In this document: positions 33,357 to 42,554 of the stretch, in pieces | Numbering within the stretch: position 1 is the stretch's first letter | How the letters are laid out: every line of letters begins with the position of its first letter | Source of the DNA: an uncultured Eubacteriales bacterium | Lineage (GTDB): Bacteria > Bacillota > Clostridia > Christensenellales > Borkfalkiaceae | DNA: 61,799 nucleotides | Assembly (NCBI GenBank): GCA_900542935.1 | Contig: UQPN01000014.1 | Location: 1-61,799 of the forward strand | Reading direction: 5' to 3' | Program-made: the position numbers and the translations under genes | Notes under the pieces: generated by a model | Seen by the model: the letters and a program-made list of their open reading frames with translations, nothing else | Told to the model about the DNA's origin: nothing | Database searches by the model: none

Positions 33357-34154
33357 TCAGCTCAGTTTTTTTCTTGCCTTCCCGTAAAATCCGCCGAACG
33401 CGCGAGTGGGAAATACCGCGTATAAATCCGAACGTTCCGCGGTGATTTCGTCGCCCTCTTCCGCTTGCGCCGCTATAACGCCGTCGGCGAGCAGAAACGC
33501 CCCGCCGCGCGTGATTTTAAGCGTAATTTTGTCGTTTTCCGGGAACACCACCGGTCTGGCGGCAAGAGAAAACGCGCAGAGCGGCGTAAACAGAATCGCC
33601 GCCGTTTGCGGAGCGATAATCGGCCCGCCGGCGGAAAGCGAATACGCCGTGGAGCCCGTAGGCGTGCATACAAGCGCGCCGTCGCCCGATATTTCGTCGA
33701 ACGGATAACCGTTTACGGAAATTTTCGTCTGTAAAATGCAGCCGTTTTTCAGCGAATAGTCGCGGCGGAGCGCCGCTTCGTTCAGGCAATAAAACGTTTC
33801 TTCTTTGTATGTAACTTTCAAAAGGTTTCTTTTTATCTCTTTGGCTTCATTCAGTTTTAAAAGAAAATCGGGCACGGACGGGAGTTCGTCCTTTTCGAAT
33901 TCCGCTAAAAATCCTACCGTTCCGTAATTGATTCCCACGATTTTTATGCCCGCCCGCGCACAGATTTCCGCGCAACGCAGAATCGTGCCGTCGCCGCCGA
34001 GCACCAAAAGAATGTCGAGCCCTTCGGTTTCTTTCTCTGAAAGCCGAAAAATTTTACGGCAGCCGAATCCGCGCGAAACAAGCGTCGCTGCCAGTTCTTC
34101 CGCCTGCAGCGCGGTTTCTTTTCGGTTTGGATTTACGTAAATTCCCGTTGTCAA
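33357..34154 (-). CDS. nadK: NAD kinase
   Basis: 265 residues. Phosphorylates NAD to NADP. GGDGTILRCAE, NYGTVGFLAEF, CLNEAALRR (the ENE-like region) and the diagnostic CTPTGSTAYSLSAGGPII are in order. It lies between tlyA and argR in a conserved cluster. Confidence 0.96.
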   Translation of the reverse strand: MTTGIYVNPNRKETALQAEELAATLVSRGFGCRKIFRLSEKETEGLDILLVLGGDGTILRCAEICARAGIKIVGINYGTVGFLAEFEKDELPSVPDFLLKLNEAKEIKRNLLKVTYKEETFYCLNEAALRRDYSLKNGCILQTKISVNGYPFDEISGDGALVCTPTGSTAYSLSAGGPIIAPQTAAILFTPLCAFSLAARPVVFPENDKITLKITRGGAFLLADGVIAAQAEEGDEITAERSDLYAVFPTRAFGGFYGKARKKLS

Positions 34155-34170
34155 CGCCGTACCCTCGCTT

Positions 34171-34977
34171 TTATTTATTTTCCGTATCCGTTTTTAAAAT
34201 GCGGTCGATTTCGTTTAAAATCCGCTCGTTGCGCGCCTTTGAAAGTGTGTTTTGCAAGTCGGTTGCGCCGTTCTTTTTCAAATGCAGTACATATTCGATG
34301 TTTTTGCCTTTTTTAATCGGCGCGTTTGTAATTTCCAGCGGTTCGAGTCCGCTTTCCGCCGCAAAAACCAGCACTTTTTTAACAATTTTTTTATGTTCCG
34401 TTTTTTTGACGATTCCGCTTTTTCCGATGCCCTGTTTTTCACATTCGAACTGCGGTTTAATCAGCGTGAACGCGTCTTTCCCCTCTTGTAATATTGCCGA
34501 AATCACGGGGAAAATATGTTTCAGCGAAATAAACGATACGTCGGCGACGATTCCGTCCAATCCGCACGGAAAATCGCTTGCTTGCAGATATCTCGCGTTT
34601 ACGTTTTCCATCTCAATCACGCGGACATCGTTTTTCAGCGATTCGTCCAGAAGGCTTTCCCCCACGTCTATGGCAAATACTTGTTTCGCGCCGTTTTGCA
34701 ACAGACAATCGGTAAAACCGCCCGTGCTCGCGCCGATGTCCGCAAACGTTTTTCCAGCGCAATCGAACGAGAATGCTTTCAACGCCGCGGAAAGCTTGTA
34801 CCCACCGCCGGAAACGAATCGTTCGGCGGCAGGTAAAAACGTAAATTCGTCGCCGTCAGCTACTTCGTCTTTCGGTAACAGCACTTTTCCGTTTTTTAAA
34901 ATTCTTCCCGCCGTCAGTTCTTCTGCCGCTTTCGTTCGCGAGCCGAATTTTCCGGCAAAGTATTTATCTGCCCTCAT
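34171..34977 (-). CDS. tlyA: TlyA-family rRNA 2'-O-methyltransferase
   Basis: 268 residues. An S4 domain (MRADKYFAGKFGSRTKAAEEL) precedes an FtsJ-like methyltransferase domain with DIGASTGGFTDCLL as the SAM loop and an IVADVSFISLKHIFP catalytic region. Family members methylate cytidines in 16S and 23S rRNA; haemolysin names in databases are historical. Confidence 0.92.
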   Translation of the reverse strand: MRADKYFAGKFGSRTKAAEELTAGRILKNGKVLLPKDEVADGDEFTFLPAAERFVSGGGYKLSAALKAFSFDCAGKTFADIGASTGGFTDCLLQNGAKQVFAIDVGESLLDESLKNDVRVIEMENVNARYLQASDFPCGLDGIVADVSFISLKHIFPVISAILQEGKDAFTLIKPQFECEKQGIGKSGIVKKTEHKKIVKKVLVFAAESGLEPLEITNAPIKKGKNIEYVLHLKKNGATDLQNTLSKARNERILNEIDRILKTDTENK

Positions 34978-35000
34978 TCCGGGGTTCTCCTTGAAGTATT

Positions 35001-35036
35001 CTGTCTGACATAATTATTATGCGTGACATAGTATAG
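35001..35036. repeat. Dispersed palindromic repeat, locus 4
   Basis: CATAATTATTATG (35009-35021) with flanks GTCTGA and CGTGACATAGTA. Read on the minus strand it matches the unit at 7738-7759 with one difference over 24 bases. It occupies the 62-nt gap between tlyA and dxs. Confidence 0.65.
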
Positions 35037-35039
35037 GCA

Positions 35040-36887
35040 TCATTTCAACAGATTTTTGATATAATCTTGTATTTCTTCGCAGGAAACGCCGTATTGTTTT
35101 TGCAAAGAAGCCACGCTGCCCTGCGGAATAAAACAATCTTTATACGCAAACGCACGGAAAGTTCTGCGCTGTCCGGGCGCTTTGTTTTCGTCCTCCGTTA
35201 CAAGTTCGTGTTCCACCGCTTCGCCGAATCCGCCCGCCAGAACGTTATCTTCTACGGTAATCACGTTACCGCGCAAAGCAGACAGCATTTTTTTATCGAG
35301 CGGCTTGATAAATCTGCCGTTTATCACGTCGATTTTTCCCTTGATTCCCCTTTCTTCCATCGCCTGCACAACTTTTAAGGCGATAATCAGGCATCTTTCC
35401 CCCGCGGCGATGATCGTAACATTACTTTCGTCCGATTTGCAAAGGTATTCCCATGTGCCGACGACGATTTTTCCGGATCGCTGCGCAACCGGTTGCCTTT
35501 TCGGCAATCTGTGCGAAAATACCACTTTTCCGCTGCGAGGATAACGAATCGCCAGCGGATGCTGAAATTTTTCGCTCCAGAGGAGAAATCTTGCAAATTC
35601 TTCCGTATCTTTCGGCGCCGCAATCGTCAGATTCGGAATCATAGAAAGATAAGAAATATCAAAAACGCCCTGATGCGTTTCTCCGTCCGCTCCGGAAATA
35701 CCCGCGCGGTCGATGCAGAAAGTAACCGGAAGATCCTGCGCGCAGACGTCGTGAATGATTTCGTCGTACGCCCGCTGCAAAAACGTGGAATATATCGCGT
35801 AATACGGCTTCAATCCTTCCGTAGCCATTGCCGCGCACAACACGGCGGCGTTTTCTTCGCAGATGCTTACGTCAAACGCCCGTTCCGGATAAGCTTCGAA
35901 AAATCCGCGCAGCCCCAGCGCGTCCGTCATGGCGGCGGTTACGGCAACGATCCGATTGTTTTTCGCCGCAAGCTTACTTAAAGTTTCGCCTAAAATCGCG
36001 GAATATTCCCGTTCTTTTTTTGCCCCGACGGGCGGAATGCCGTGCGTTACGGCGGGATGTTCTTCGCAGAATCCGTACCCCTTTCCTTTTTTGGTTACGA
36101 TATGCAGAAGCACCGATTTTTCTTTCAGCAGTTTTTTCGCCTTTTTCAAAGCCGCCGTCATTTCGTCCGCTTCGTTGCCGTCCGTAACGCCGAGATAGGT
36201 AAGATTAAAACTTTCCAGAAAGCGGATGCCCGATTCCCGTTTTTTTATCGTTTCTACGTACGATTCGTCCGCTTTTCCGCCGGCGCACACGTCCTCCGCG
36301 GCACGGATATCGTTCAGAATTTCGTGCATGCCGCCCACCGTGGGCGAAATGGACATGCCGTTATCGTTCAGGATAATCAGAATCTTCGTATTCAGGATTT
36401 TCAGAGAATTGAGCGCCTCGTAAATCAGCCCGTTATTGAACGAGCCGTCGCCGATAAACGCGATGACGGAAAAATCCTCTTTCTTCAGATCGCGCGCTTT
36501 CGCGATGCCGATCGCCGCGGAAACCGACGTTCCGGCGTGCCCGGTATCGTAGAAATCGAACGGACTTTCCGTACGCTTGGGAAATCCTGAAATTCCGCCT
36601 TCTTTCCGCAGCGTATCGAACTGCGCCGCCCGCCCCGTAAGCGCCTTATAGGCGTAACACTGATGCCCTACGTCGAAAATAATTTTGTCTTTCGCGAAAT
36701 CGAACACGTTGCACAGCGCAACGGTTGCTTCTATCGCGCCGAGATTCGAAGCAAGGTGCCCGCCGCACTCGGAAACTTTTTCATAGATAAACGAACGAAG
36801 CTCGTCGCATAACACGTTGAGTTCGTCGTTCGTCATTTTTCTTATGTCCGCGGGCGTAATATCCCGCAACGTTCTGTTTTTTTCCAC
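35040..36887 (-). CDS. dxs: 1-deoxy-D-xylulose-5-phosphate synthase
   Basis: 615 residues, thiamine diphosphate enzyme joining pyruvate and glyceraldehyde-3-phosphate, first step of the MEP isoprenoid pathway. DVGHQCYAYKALTGR, the ThDP/Mg motif GDGSFNNGLIYEALN, the transketolase centre YAIYSTFLQRAYDEIIHDVC and IDRAGISGADGETHQG are visible. ispA follows upstream in the same operon and ispH is elsewhere in the window. Confidence 0.97.
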   Translation of the reverse strand: MEKNRTLRDITPADIRKMTNDELNVLCDELRSFIYEKVSECGGHLASNLGAIEATVALCNVFDFAKDKIIFDVGHQCYAYKALTGRAAQFDTLRKEGGISGFPKRTESPFDFYDTGHAGTSVSAAIGIAKARDLKKEDFSVIAFIGDGSFNNGLIYEALNSLKILNTKILIILNDNGMSISPTVGGMHEILNDIRAAEDVCAGGKADESYVETIKKRESGIRFLESFNLTYLGVTDGNEADEMTAALKKAKKLLKEKSVLLHIVTKKGKGYGFCEEHPAVTHGIPPVGAKKEREYSAILGETLSKLAAKNNRIVAVTAAMTDALGLRGFFEAYPERAFDVSICEENAAVLCAAMATEGLKPYYAIYSTFLQRAYDEIIHDVCAQDLPVTFCIDRAGISGADGETHQGVFDISYLSMIPNLTIAAPKDTEEFARFLLWSEKFQHPLAIRYPRSGKVVFSHRLPKRQPVAQRSGKIVVGTWEYLCKSDESNVTIIAAGERCLIIALKVVQAMEERGIKGKIDVINGRFIKPLDKKMLSALRGNVITVEDNVLAGGFGEAVEHELVTEDENKAPGQRRTFRAFAYKDCFIPQGSVASLQKQYGVSCEEIQDYIKNLLK

Positions 36888-36953
36888 GGCGTTTCATCCT
36901 TTCCGACGAGTAATTTTTTCCGTATAAAAGCTTGTTTATCCGAAGAAAACGCC

Positions 36954-37829
36954 TTATTTTTCGCGGTTTCTCACGTAAGTTACCAGATCGCGCAAAAAGC
37001 TTGTATCTCCGTCGATTCCGTCAAGAACGGCGTACGCGTCCGAAGCGTAAATGTCCGCCTGAATTTTCGCGCCGTCCACGCCGTACAGCGTAGCGAACGT
37101 CAGCTTGTTTTCCAGTTTATCTTTGCCTATCGTTTTGCCCAGCGCGGAAAAATCCGCCGTTTCGTCCAAAATATCGTCCGTAATCTGAAACAATGTGCCG
37201 AGATATTTTCCGAACTGTTCCAGTTCGAAATAATTCTTATTGTCCGCCAGCACGCACGCCGTCAGAATCGAAGCAAGCATTAGTTTTCCCGTCTTGTGTT
37301 CGTCGATGAAACGCAGCGTTTTTTCGTCTGCCGGAGCGTCCTTTTCGGCATTCAGCAAATCAGCCGACTGCCCCGCCAGCATGCCGTCTATGCCCGCGTA
37401 TTCACACAGAATATGCGCGGCGCGAACGTATTTTTCTCCTTTGAAACACATGTTGAAACACAGCAGATACGCCGTGTTCAGCAGCGCGTCCCCGGCGAGA
37501 ATCGCGTTCCCCTCGCCGAATTTTTTATGACTCGAAAGTTTTCCGCGACGGTAATCGTCGTTATCCATCGCCGGCAAATCGTCGTGTATCAAAGAATACG
37601 TATGAATCATTTCCGTTGCCAGAGCAAACGGAAGCACTTCTTCCCGATTCACGCCGAGCGCGTCCGCCACAGCCAGCGTCAGAACGGGGCGAATCCGCTT
37701 TCCGCCGCTTGAAAAGCTGTATTCCATGCTCTCTTTTAAAAGCGCAGGCGTCGTTTTCAGCTTCGAAAAATATCCCGCAGCATAATCGTTGAACGCCTTT
37801 AAATATAAATCGTACTTTTCGTTAAACAT
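36954..37829 (-). CDS. ispA: Polyprenyl (farnesyl) diphosphate synthase
   Basis: 291 residues. First Asp-rich motif DDLPAMDNDD (near 82), second DDILD (near 225), and GKRIRPVL. The short length and the residues before the first motif (SLIHDDLPAMD) fit a bacterial farnesyl diphosphate synthase. The start at 37829 has AAAGGGAAAG upstream. In related genomes xseA/xseB lie just before this gene; here folD does. Confidence 0.94.
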   Translation of the reverse strand: MFNEKYDLYLKAFNDYAAGYFSKLKTTPALLKESMEYSFSSGGKRIRPVLTLAVADALGVNREEVLPFALATEMIHTYSLIHDDLPAMDNDDYRRGKLSSHKKFGEGNAILAGDALLNTAYLLCFNMCFKGEKYVRAAHILCEYAGIDGMLAGQSADLLNAEKDAPADEKTLRFIDEHKTGKLMLASILTACVLADNKNYFELEQFGKYLGTLFQITDDILDETADFSALGKTIGKDKLENKLTFATLYGVDGAKIQADIYASDAYAVLDGIDGDTSFLRDLVTYVRNREK

Positions 37830-37882
37830 TTTTCGCTTTCCCTTTGCGTTCCGCCGCAAAGCGGAACGCCCGCGAAGTTGCG

Positions 37883-38743
37883 TTACTTCGCCGTCCGCTT
37901 CTCCCGCCGCGCTTTCTGTTCCTTCGCGGCAAGATACGTGTTATGCAAAAGCATGGTAATCGTCATCGGACCGACGCCGCCGGGTACGGGAGAAATCGCG
38001 CCTGCTTTTTTGCAGACGTTTTCGAAATCCACGTCGCCGCACAACTTTCCGTTTTCGTCGCGGTTGATACCCACGTCGATTACCGTCGCGCCGTCCTTCA
38101 CCATGTCCGCCGTTACAAATTTTTTCTTGCCGATCGCGGCGATTAAAATATCCGCTTCGCGGCAGATTTCCTTCAGATTCTGCGTTTTGCTGTGGCAAAC
38201 CGTTACGGTGGCGTCCGCATTCAGCAAAAGCATCGCCATCGGTCTGCCCACCGTGTTGCTTCTTCCTATCACCACGGCTCGCTTTCCGCAAATTTCCGTG
38301 CCCGCGCTTTCCAGCATTTTCATTACGCCGAGCGGCGTGCACGCCGCGATTCCGCCGCGATTCATGGCAAGCTTTCCTACGTTTTCTTCGCTGAATCCGT
38401 CCACGTCCTTTTCAACGGGAATTTTTTTCAACGCCGAGCGTTCGTCCAGATTTGCAGGCAACGGCAGCTGTAACAGAATACCGTTTACGCTTTCGTCGTC
38501 CGCAAGTTCCGTCAAAGCGGCTTCCAGCTCTTCCTGCGTGCAGTTTTCCGGAAGAATACGCGACACCGAACGCACGCCGACTTCGGCGCATGCCTTCACT
38601 TTGTTTCTTACGTATACCTGCGACGCGGGATTTTCTCCCGCCATCACCACCGCCAGAGTGATCGGTTCGCCGAAATTTTCTATCTGTTCTTTCAATTCCG
38701 CCCGCAGCTTTGCCGCAAGCGCTTTTCCGTCAATGATTTTCAT
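37883..38743 (-). CDS. folD: Bifunctional methylenetetrahydrofolate dehydrogenase/cyclohydrolase
   Basis: 286 residues. Interconverts 5,10-methylene- and 10-formyl-tetrahydrofolate using NADP. Catalytic region YVRNKVKAC with the key lysine, GILLQLPLPANL, the NADP loop VVIGRSNTVGRPMAMLL and the ending PVPGGVGPMTITMLLHNT are diagnostic. A 9-bp hairpin (37846-37869) lies between its end and ispA. Confidence 0.96.
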   Translation of the reverse strand: MKIIDGKALAAKLRAELKEQIENFGEPITLAVVMAGENPASQVYVRNKVKACAEVGVRSVSRILPENCTQEELEAALTELADDESVNGILLQLPLPANLDERSALKKIPVEKDVDGFSEENVGKLAMNRGGIAACTPLGVMKMLESAGTEICGKRAVVIGRSNTVGRPMAMLLLNADATVTVCHSKTQNLKEICREADILIAAIGKKKFVTADMVKDGATVIDVGINRDENGKLCGDVDFENVCKKAGAISPVPGGVGPMTITMLLHNTYLAAKEQKARREKRTAK

Positions 38744-38791
38744 TTGATTGTTCTGCCCGAAAAAACGTATAAATTTGTAAAAAATTCATTA

Positions 38792-38818
38792 AAAAAAGCC
38801 GGTTTATTCCGCTTTTTT
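38792..38818 (-). terminator. Possible terminator at the nusB end
   Basis: AAAAAAGCCGG and CCGCTTTTTT form a short imperfect stem overlapping the nusB stop codon, with T residues on the minus strand. It would separate nusB from folD only partially. Confidence 0.4.
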
Positions 38819-39217
38819 ATTGATGATGCCCGAAAGCACGCCGTTTACGAAATCGGCGGCGGTATCGCCCGAATATTTTTTCGCAAGATTCGTTGCTTCC
38901 GCAACCGAAACCACGGGAGGAATTTCCTTGTCGTCGAAATATAAAATTTCCGCCACGGCAAGCATCAGAACGCACTTATCCAAAGGATAAATACGGTTTT
39001 CAAGATAGTGATGAGAAGCCGCTTCTATCGCGGAAATAATTTCCCGGCGATGTTCGCTCACCGCGTTTAACAGCTCGTCCGCAAATTCCAGTTCTTCTTT
39101 TTTTTCGATATTGAATTTTTTATAAACTCTGTTGATAAATTCTCTCGTGCAGCCTTCCTCGTTGAATTGCTCGGCAAACAGCACGCACATCGCCGCTTCG
39201 CGACAGTCGTTTCTCAT
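38804..39217 (-). CDS. nusB: Transcription antitermination factor NusB
   Basis: 137 residues, all-helical. The REAAMCVLFAEQFNEEG start and the C-terminal ILYFDDKEIPPVVSVAEATNLAKKYSGDTAADFVNGVL are characteristic. It binds boxA RNA with S10 in rRNA transcription. It follows asp23 in the common asp23-nusB order. Confidence 0.94.
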   Translation of the reverse strand: MRNDCREAAMCVLFAEQFNEEGCTREFINRVYKKFNIEKKEELEFADELLNAVSEHRREIISAIEAASHHYLENRIYPLDKCVLMLAVAEILYFDDKEIPPVVSVAEATNLAKKYSGDTAADFVNGVLSGIINKKAE

Positions 39218-39246
39218 AAATACCTCTGTAAAATTTTTTCTTCCGT

Positions 39247-39648
39247 TTAATTCTGTGCCGCCCGTTCTTCCGTCGGCGCAGCGTTTTCCGCCGCGTCCGC
39301 GCTCTTCGGTTCCGCCTTCACGGGCAATTCGTCAAACACTACGTCCTGAATATGCACGTCCACTTTCTTTACGGTGTAACGCGTCATCGTTTCCACGTTC
39401 TGTTTGATGGATTGCTGAATCCGATAAGCAAGTTCGGGCACGTTATGTCCGTAATGCACGCGGACGGAAACGTCCGCATATACGCCGTCTTTTTCGGGGA
39501 ACAGAGAAATTCCTCTGCGCTTCCCGGAAACCAGCCGCACGCCTTCCACTTCGTTGATGGCAAGCGCAACGATGCCGTTGATGATTCCGGCGTTATATAC
39601 AACCTTTCCCTTGCCTTCGCCTTTTGCTCCGAATTTATAATTAGACAT
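39247..39648 (-). CDS. Asp23/Gls24 family envelope stress protein
   Basis: 133 residues. GKVVYNAGIINGIVALAINEVEGV and VKKVDVHIQDVVFDEL are typical of Asp23/Gls24 proteins, which are membrane-associated and linked to alkaline or envelope stress. A basic N terminus and an Ala/Glu-rich tail flank the domain. Its ribosome site (GGGAG) lies inside one arm of an inverted repeat around the promoter. Confidence 0.9.
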   Translation of the reverse strand: MSNYKFGAKGEGKGKVVYNAGIINGIVALAINEVEGVRLVSGKRRGISLFPEKDGVYADVSVRVHYGHNVPELAYRIQQSIKQNVETMTRYTVKKVDVHIQDVVFDELPVKAEPKSADAAENAAPTEERAAQN

Positions 39649-39654
39649 TGCAAA

Positions 39655-39709
39655 AAATCTCCCGAATAATCGTTTATGCTAATATTATAGCACATTATTC
39701 GGAAGATTT
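39655..39709 (-). promoter_or_regulatory. Promoter region of asp23 within nested inverted repeats
   Basis: Outer arms AAATCTCCCGAATAAT (39655-39670) and ATTATTCGGAAGATTT (39694-39709) are complementary at 15 of 16 positions. An inner palindrome TGCTAATATTATAGCA (39677-39692) holds a minus-strand TATAAT -10 box (39684-39689). No good -35 box is seen. The architecture suggests an operator. The rest of the 39710-39820 gap shows nothing. Confidence 0.5.
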
Positions 39710-39820
39710 CTACTGTTTTGACGTAAATTGTTTGCCTAAGTTTGCTTCTTTTTTTATTTTTTATTCGTTTATAACCGTTCTTTCACCAGCAACGCGGCGA
39801 AAAACGCATATTTATTCGTT

Positions 39821-40321
39821 TCAGTCCGCCGAATTGATAGGTACGATTCGAATCTTTTCGGGCGAAATTCCCGTTTCGTTTTTCAGCGTTGTGTAAATGG
39901 AAAGCGCGGAATCGTAGGTAAGTTCCGGCGTATCGATAAATACGTTCACGCTGTCGAAATCGCTCGATACCGTTACCACGGCGTCGGAAAAGCCGATTGC
40001 TTTCACCATCGTTTCCACCACAAGTTCTTTTTCCATCGCCGCAACGATTTCCATTTTCATCTTCGTGGCTTCTTCGTACTTCGCGTCGCCCGGCTGATAC
40101 AGCGCGATCACGCCGTCGAGCTGCGTAAGTTCCTCGTTTCTCGTCGTCGTCCGTTCGGAACGGTATGCGGCAAAATAATTCGCCGCCGTTACGGGTTCGT
40201 TTGCATTTACGTTCGCGCTTGTATCCGCAAGCACGAAGTTGAACACCGCCGTTACCGCAAGCAACAGCACAAGCGCCGACATCACGATGATTTTCTTTTT
40301 GTTAGAGAGAGTTTTTGCCAT
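39821..40321 (-). CDS. spoIIIAH: Stage III sporulation protein AH
   Basis: 166 residues with one N-terminal membrane segment (KIIVMSALVLLLAVTAVFNF) and an extracellular ring-forming (YscJ/FliF-like) domain. In Bacillus it sits in the mother cell membrane and docks SpoIIQ across the intermembrane space of the feeding tube. Last gene of the spoIIIA operon. No spoIIQ is present in the window. Confidence 0.92.
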   Translation of the reverse strand: MAKTLSNKKKIIVMSALVLLLAVTAVFNFVLADTSANVNANEPVTAANYFAAYRSERTTTRNEELTQLDGVIALYQPGDAKYEEATKMKMEIVAAMEKELVVETMVKAIGFSDAVVTVSSDFDSVNVFIDTPELTYDSALSIYTTLKNETGISPEKIRIVPINSAD

Positions 40322-40387
40322 AAGTTTTTCTCCTTTTACTTTTTATTTTTTTATCTGATTTAAACCGCCGAAAGCGTAAATGCATCT

Positions 40388-40774
40388 TTATCTGCTTTTC
40401 GGATAGATTTTAACGTTTTTTTCGTCTACGCCCAGCGCCGCCGAAACCGCTTCGCGGATGTTGGAATTGACAAGAATGTTTTTCGCTCCGTCGCATACCA
40501 CCGCCACGCTCATAACGCCGTTTTCGTCCTCGCAGATTCTCACTTCGGCTGTTCCTACGCCGTCCATTTCCGATAGAAACGCGGCGAGGCTTTTTTCTTT
40601 TTCGTTTGCCGATTCCGTTGCCGCCGCGCTTGTGCCTGCATTCCCCGCGGAAAAGCGGGAAGCGGACGATGGCGTATAAAATATCTTCCACACCGCAAAC
40701 ACAAGAAGAAGCGCCAGACAGGAAACCAGCAGCACGTCGCGCAGCTTTTCTTTCGTGAATTTCGTTTTTTTCAT
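40388..40774 (-). CDS. spoIIIAG: Stage III sporulation protein AG
   Basis: 128 residues, shorter than the Bacillus protein (about 229). Membrane segment near residues 13-30 and a compact domain with MDGVGTAEVRICEDENG and ending VDEKNVKIYPKSR. It forms the large ring of the feeding tube in Bacillus. Its start overlaps spoIIIAF by 4 nt. Confidence 0.9.
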   Translation of the reverse strand: MKKTKFTKEKLRDVLLVSCLALLLVFAVWKIFYTPSSASRFSAGNAGTSAAATESANEKEKSLAAFLSEMDGVGTAEVRICEDENGVMSVAVVCDGAKNILVNSNIREAVSAALGVDEKNVKIYPKSR

Positions 40775-41316
40775 GCGATTTGCGCCCTCCTTGCCGTTTC
40801 TTCCCGGCTGCTTTCCCCGTCGTTTTTCTTCGCTTGTTTCTCCGTGCCGAAAGTTATCGTCGTTCCGTATTTTTCGCCGAGTTCCCGTTCGATTTTTTCC
40901 CGCACGTTTTTCTCCGCCGGCGCAGGCGTTTCAACGGAGATACCGAGAATACCGATGCGCCCGTCCTCTTCCGCACGCCACGAAATCGTTACGCTCGCCG
41001 TCAGATCGTACTCATCCGCAAGCACCGCTTCGATTGCTTTTTCCGTTTCGGCGATTCTCAGTTCACTGCAATATTTTATGAAATCTTCGTCGACGGTTAT
41101 AACCGTTTCGTCAAAAATATTTTTGTCGTAAATCGTCGGTTCTTCGCCTTTTCCCGATAAAACGAAATATTTTGCGATCGGTTCGGCGATGACGATCAGG
41201 CAAACCAGCTTCACCGCCGTTTTTACCACGCCGGATATTTTTCCCTCCGGCGCGATTGCCGTAAGAATCGCCGCGATGATTACCGTACCGGACATGACGA
41301 ATAAATATTCGCTCAT
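40771..41316 (-). CDS. spoIIIAF: Stage III sporulation protein AF
   Basis: 181 residues from an ATG that overlaps the spoIIIAE stop as ATGA. Two N-terminal membrane segments (YLFVMSGTVIIAAILTAIAP, TAVKLVCLIVIAEPI) followed by a soluble domain with EKNVREKIERELGEKYG. The family has a ring-building fold. The function in the channel is inferred from the operon. Confidence 0.88.
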   Translation of the reverse strand: MSEYLFVMSGTVIIAAILTAIAPEGKISGVVKTAVKLVCLIVIAEPIAKYFVLSGKGEEPTIYDKNIFDETVITVDEDFIKYCSELRIAETEKAIEAVLADEYDLTASVTISWRAEEDGRIGILGISVETPAPAEKNVREKIERELGEKYGTTITFGTEKQAKKNDGESSREETARRAQIA

Positions 41317-42554
41317 ATCGTCGCCTCCGAACAGCACACGCAAAGCAGCAGCATCACGAAATACATGAACGCCGTCATCAGAACGCCCGCAAGACAATAA
41401 TTCGCGTTGTCGGCGGTTTCGCCGAGAAAATCGGAAATGCGCCGATCGCCGAGCGGCTGCGTAACGGCGGCGGTGAATTTTAAAAGCACGTTTACCGCAA
41501 TCAGCATCGCGAGAGGCTTTAAAAGCACGGCAAGAAGCAACAACATGCCGAGATATCCTACCGAGTTTTTAATTAAAGCGCTGCCCGCCAGAGCTAAGTC
41601 GAATCCGCCCGATAAAAATCCGCCCACAATCGGCACGCCCGCGCCGATGGCGTACTTTGCCGCCCTTCTCGCCGCGTTGTCGTACGCCGCCGCGCCGAGC
41701 CCCTGCGCCGTGAAAAATATGCCGAACACCGAAATCATAATCCCGATCAGCCATTTATAAACGCTTTTGAAAAACGCCCCGAAACGATTGATTTTTAATT
41801 GCGGCGATAAATTTCCGGCTACGGAGAAAGCGGCAATCGCCACGGACGCGGGAAATAAAACGCGCCGCACAAGCGAAACCGCGCCCGTGGCAACAAATGC
41901 CGCGGCAGGCGTATAAACCGCCGCGGTCGCGGTTTTTCCGCTCACACTCATCAAAGTGAGCAGTACGGGAAATATCAGCTGAATCTGCTTTTCAACCGAA
42001 TCGAGCGCGCTTTTCGCTGCCGTAAAACATGCGGTTACCGTTGTCAGAACAGGCAGCAATACGGCGGAAAAAGTAACGAGGAACGTAACGTTTTCGGTAG
42101 ATTGCGCCCCGGAAGAACTTCGGATTGCCGTAAAAACGCCGCCGAGCAACGCCACCGCGCCCACCGTGGCGAACACGGGAAGCATTTCTTTGATGTCTTT
42201 GAAGAACACGGATTTAAGTTGCGTGAAAAAATCGCCGTAAGCTATTTCGTCGCCGCCGATATAGGAAATCAGCCGCTCGGCAATGCTTTTATCGTCAAAC
42301 CCGCCGAGTCCGTTCAGATATTGCTGTAAATCCTCCAGATCCAGTTTGTCGATTTGTTCGTAAATGCTTTCGTTCAGCGCGTCTTTTCCGCTTTTGTTGT
42401 CTGCGCCCGCTTCTCCGTTTCCGCGGACGGTCTGCCCCGCCGGCAGCAAACCCAACAAAAAAAACATAGATAAAACAAGCAGCGCGCCGCATAACAACTT
42501 CTTTATCCGACGCCGTTTTTTCTTTTGATTGAAAAGCAGATTCAACCCGATCAT
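41313..42554 (-). CDS. spoIIIAE: Stage III sporulation protein AE
   Basis: 413 residues. Signal-like N terminus, a soluble stretch (DLEDLQQYLNGLGG), then about seven membrane segments with VRRVLFPASVAIAAFSVAGNLSP and the conserved GGFLSGGFDLALAGSALIKNSVG. It is the polytopic export-like component of the channel. Overlaps spoIIIAD by 4 nt. Confidence 0.94.
   Translation of the reverse strand: MIGLNLLFNQKKKRRRIKKLLCGALLVLSMFFLLGLLPAGQTVRGNGEAGADNKSGKDALNESIYEQIDKLDLEDLQQYLNGLGGFDDKSIAERLISYIGGDEIAYGDFFTQLKSVFFKDIKEMLPVFATVGAVALLGGVFTAIRSSSGAQSTENVTFLVTFSAVLLPVLTTVTACFTAAKSALDSVEKQIQLIFPVLLTLMSVSGKTATAAVYTPAAAFVATGAVSLVRRVLFPASVAIAAFSVAGNLSPQLKINRFGAFFKSVYKWLIGIMISVFGIFFTAQGLGAAAYDNAARRAAKYAIGAGVPIVGGFLSGGFDLALAGSALIKNSVGYLGMLLLLAVLLKPLAMLIAVNVLLKFTAAVTQPLGDRRISDFLGETADNANYCLAGVLMTAFMYFVMLLLCVCCSEATI

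Noticed and set aside
37846..37869. Terminator between folD and ispA
   Set aside because: A 9-bp hairpin exists but there is no T tract in the minus-strand direction, and the genes look co-transcribed.
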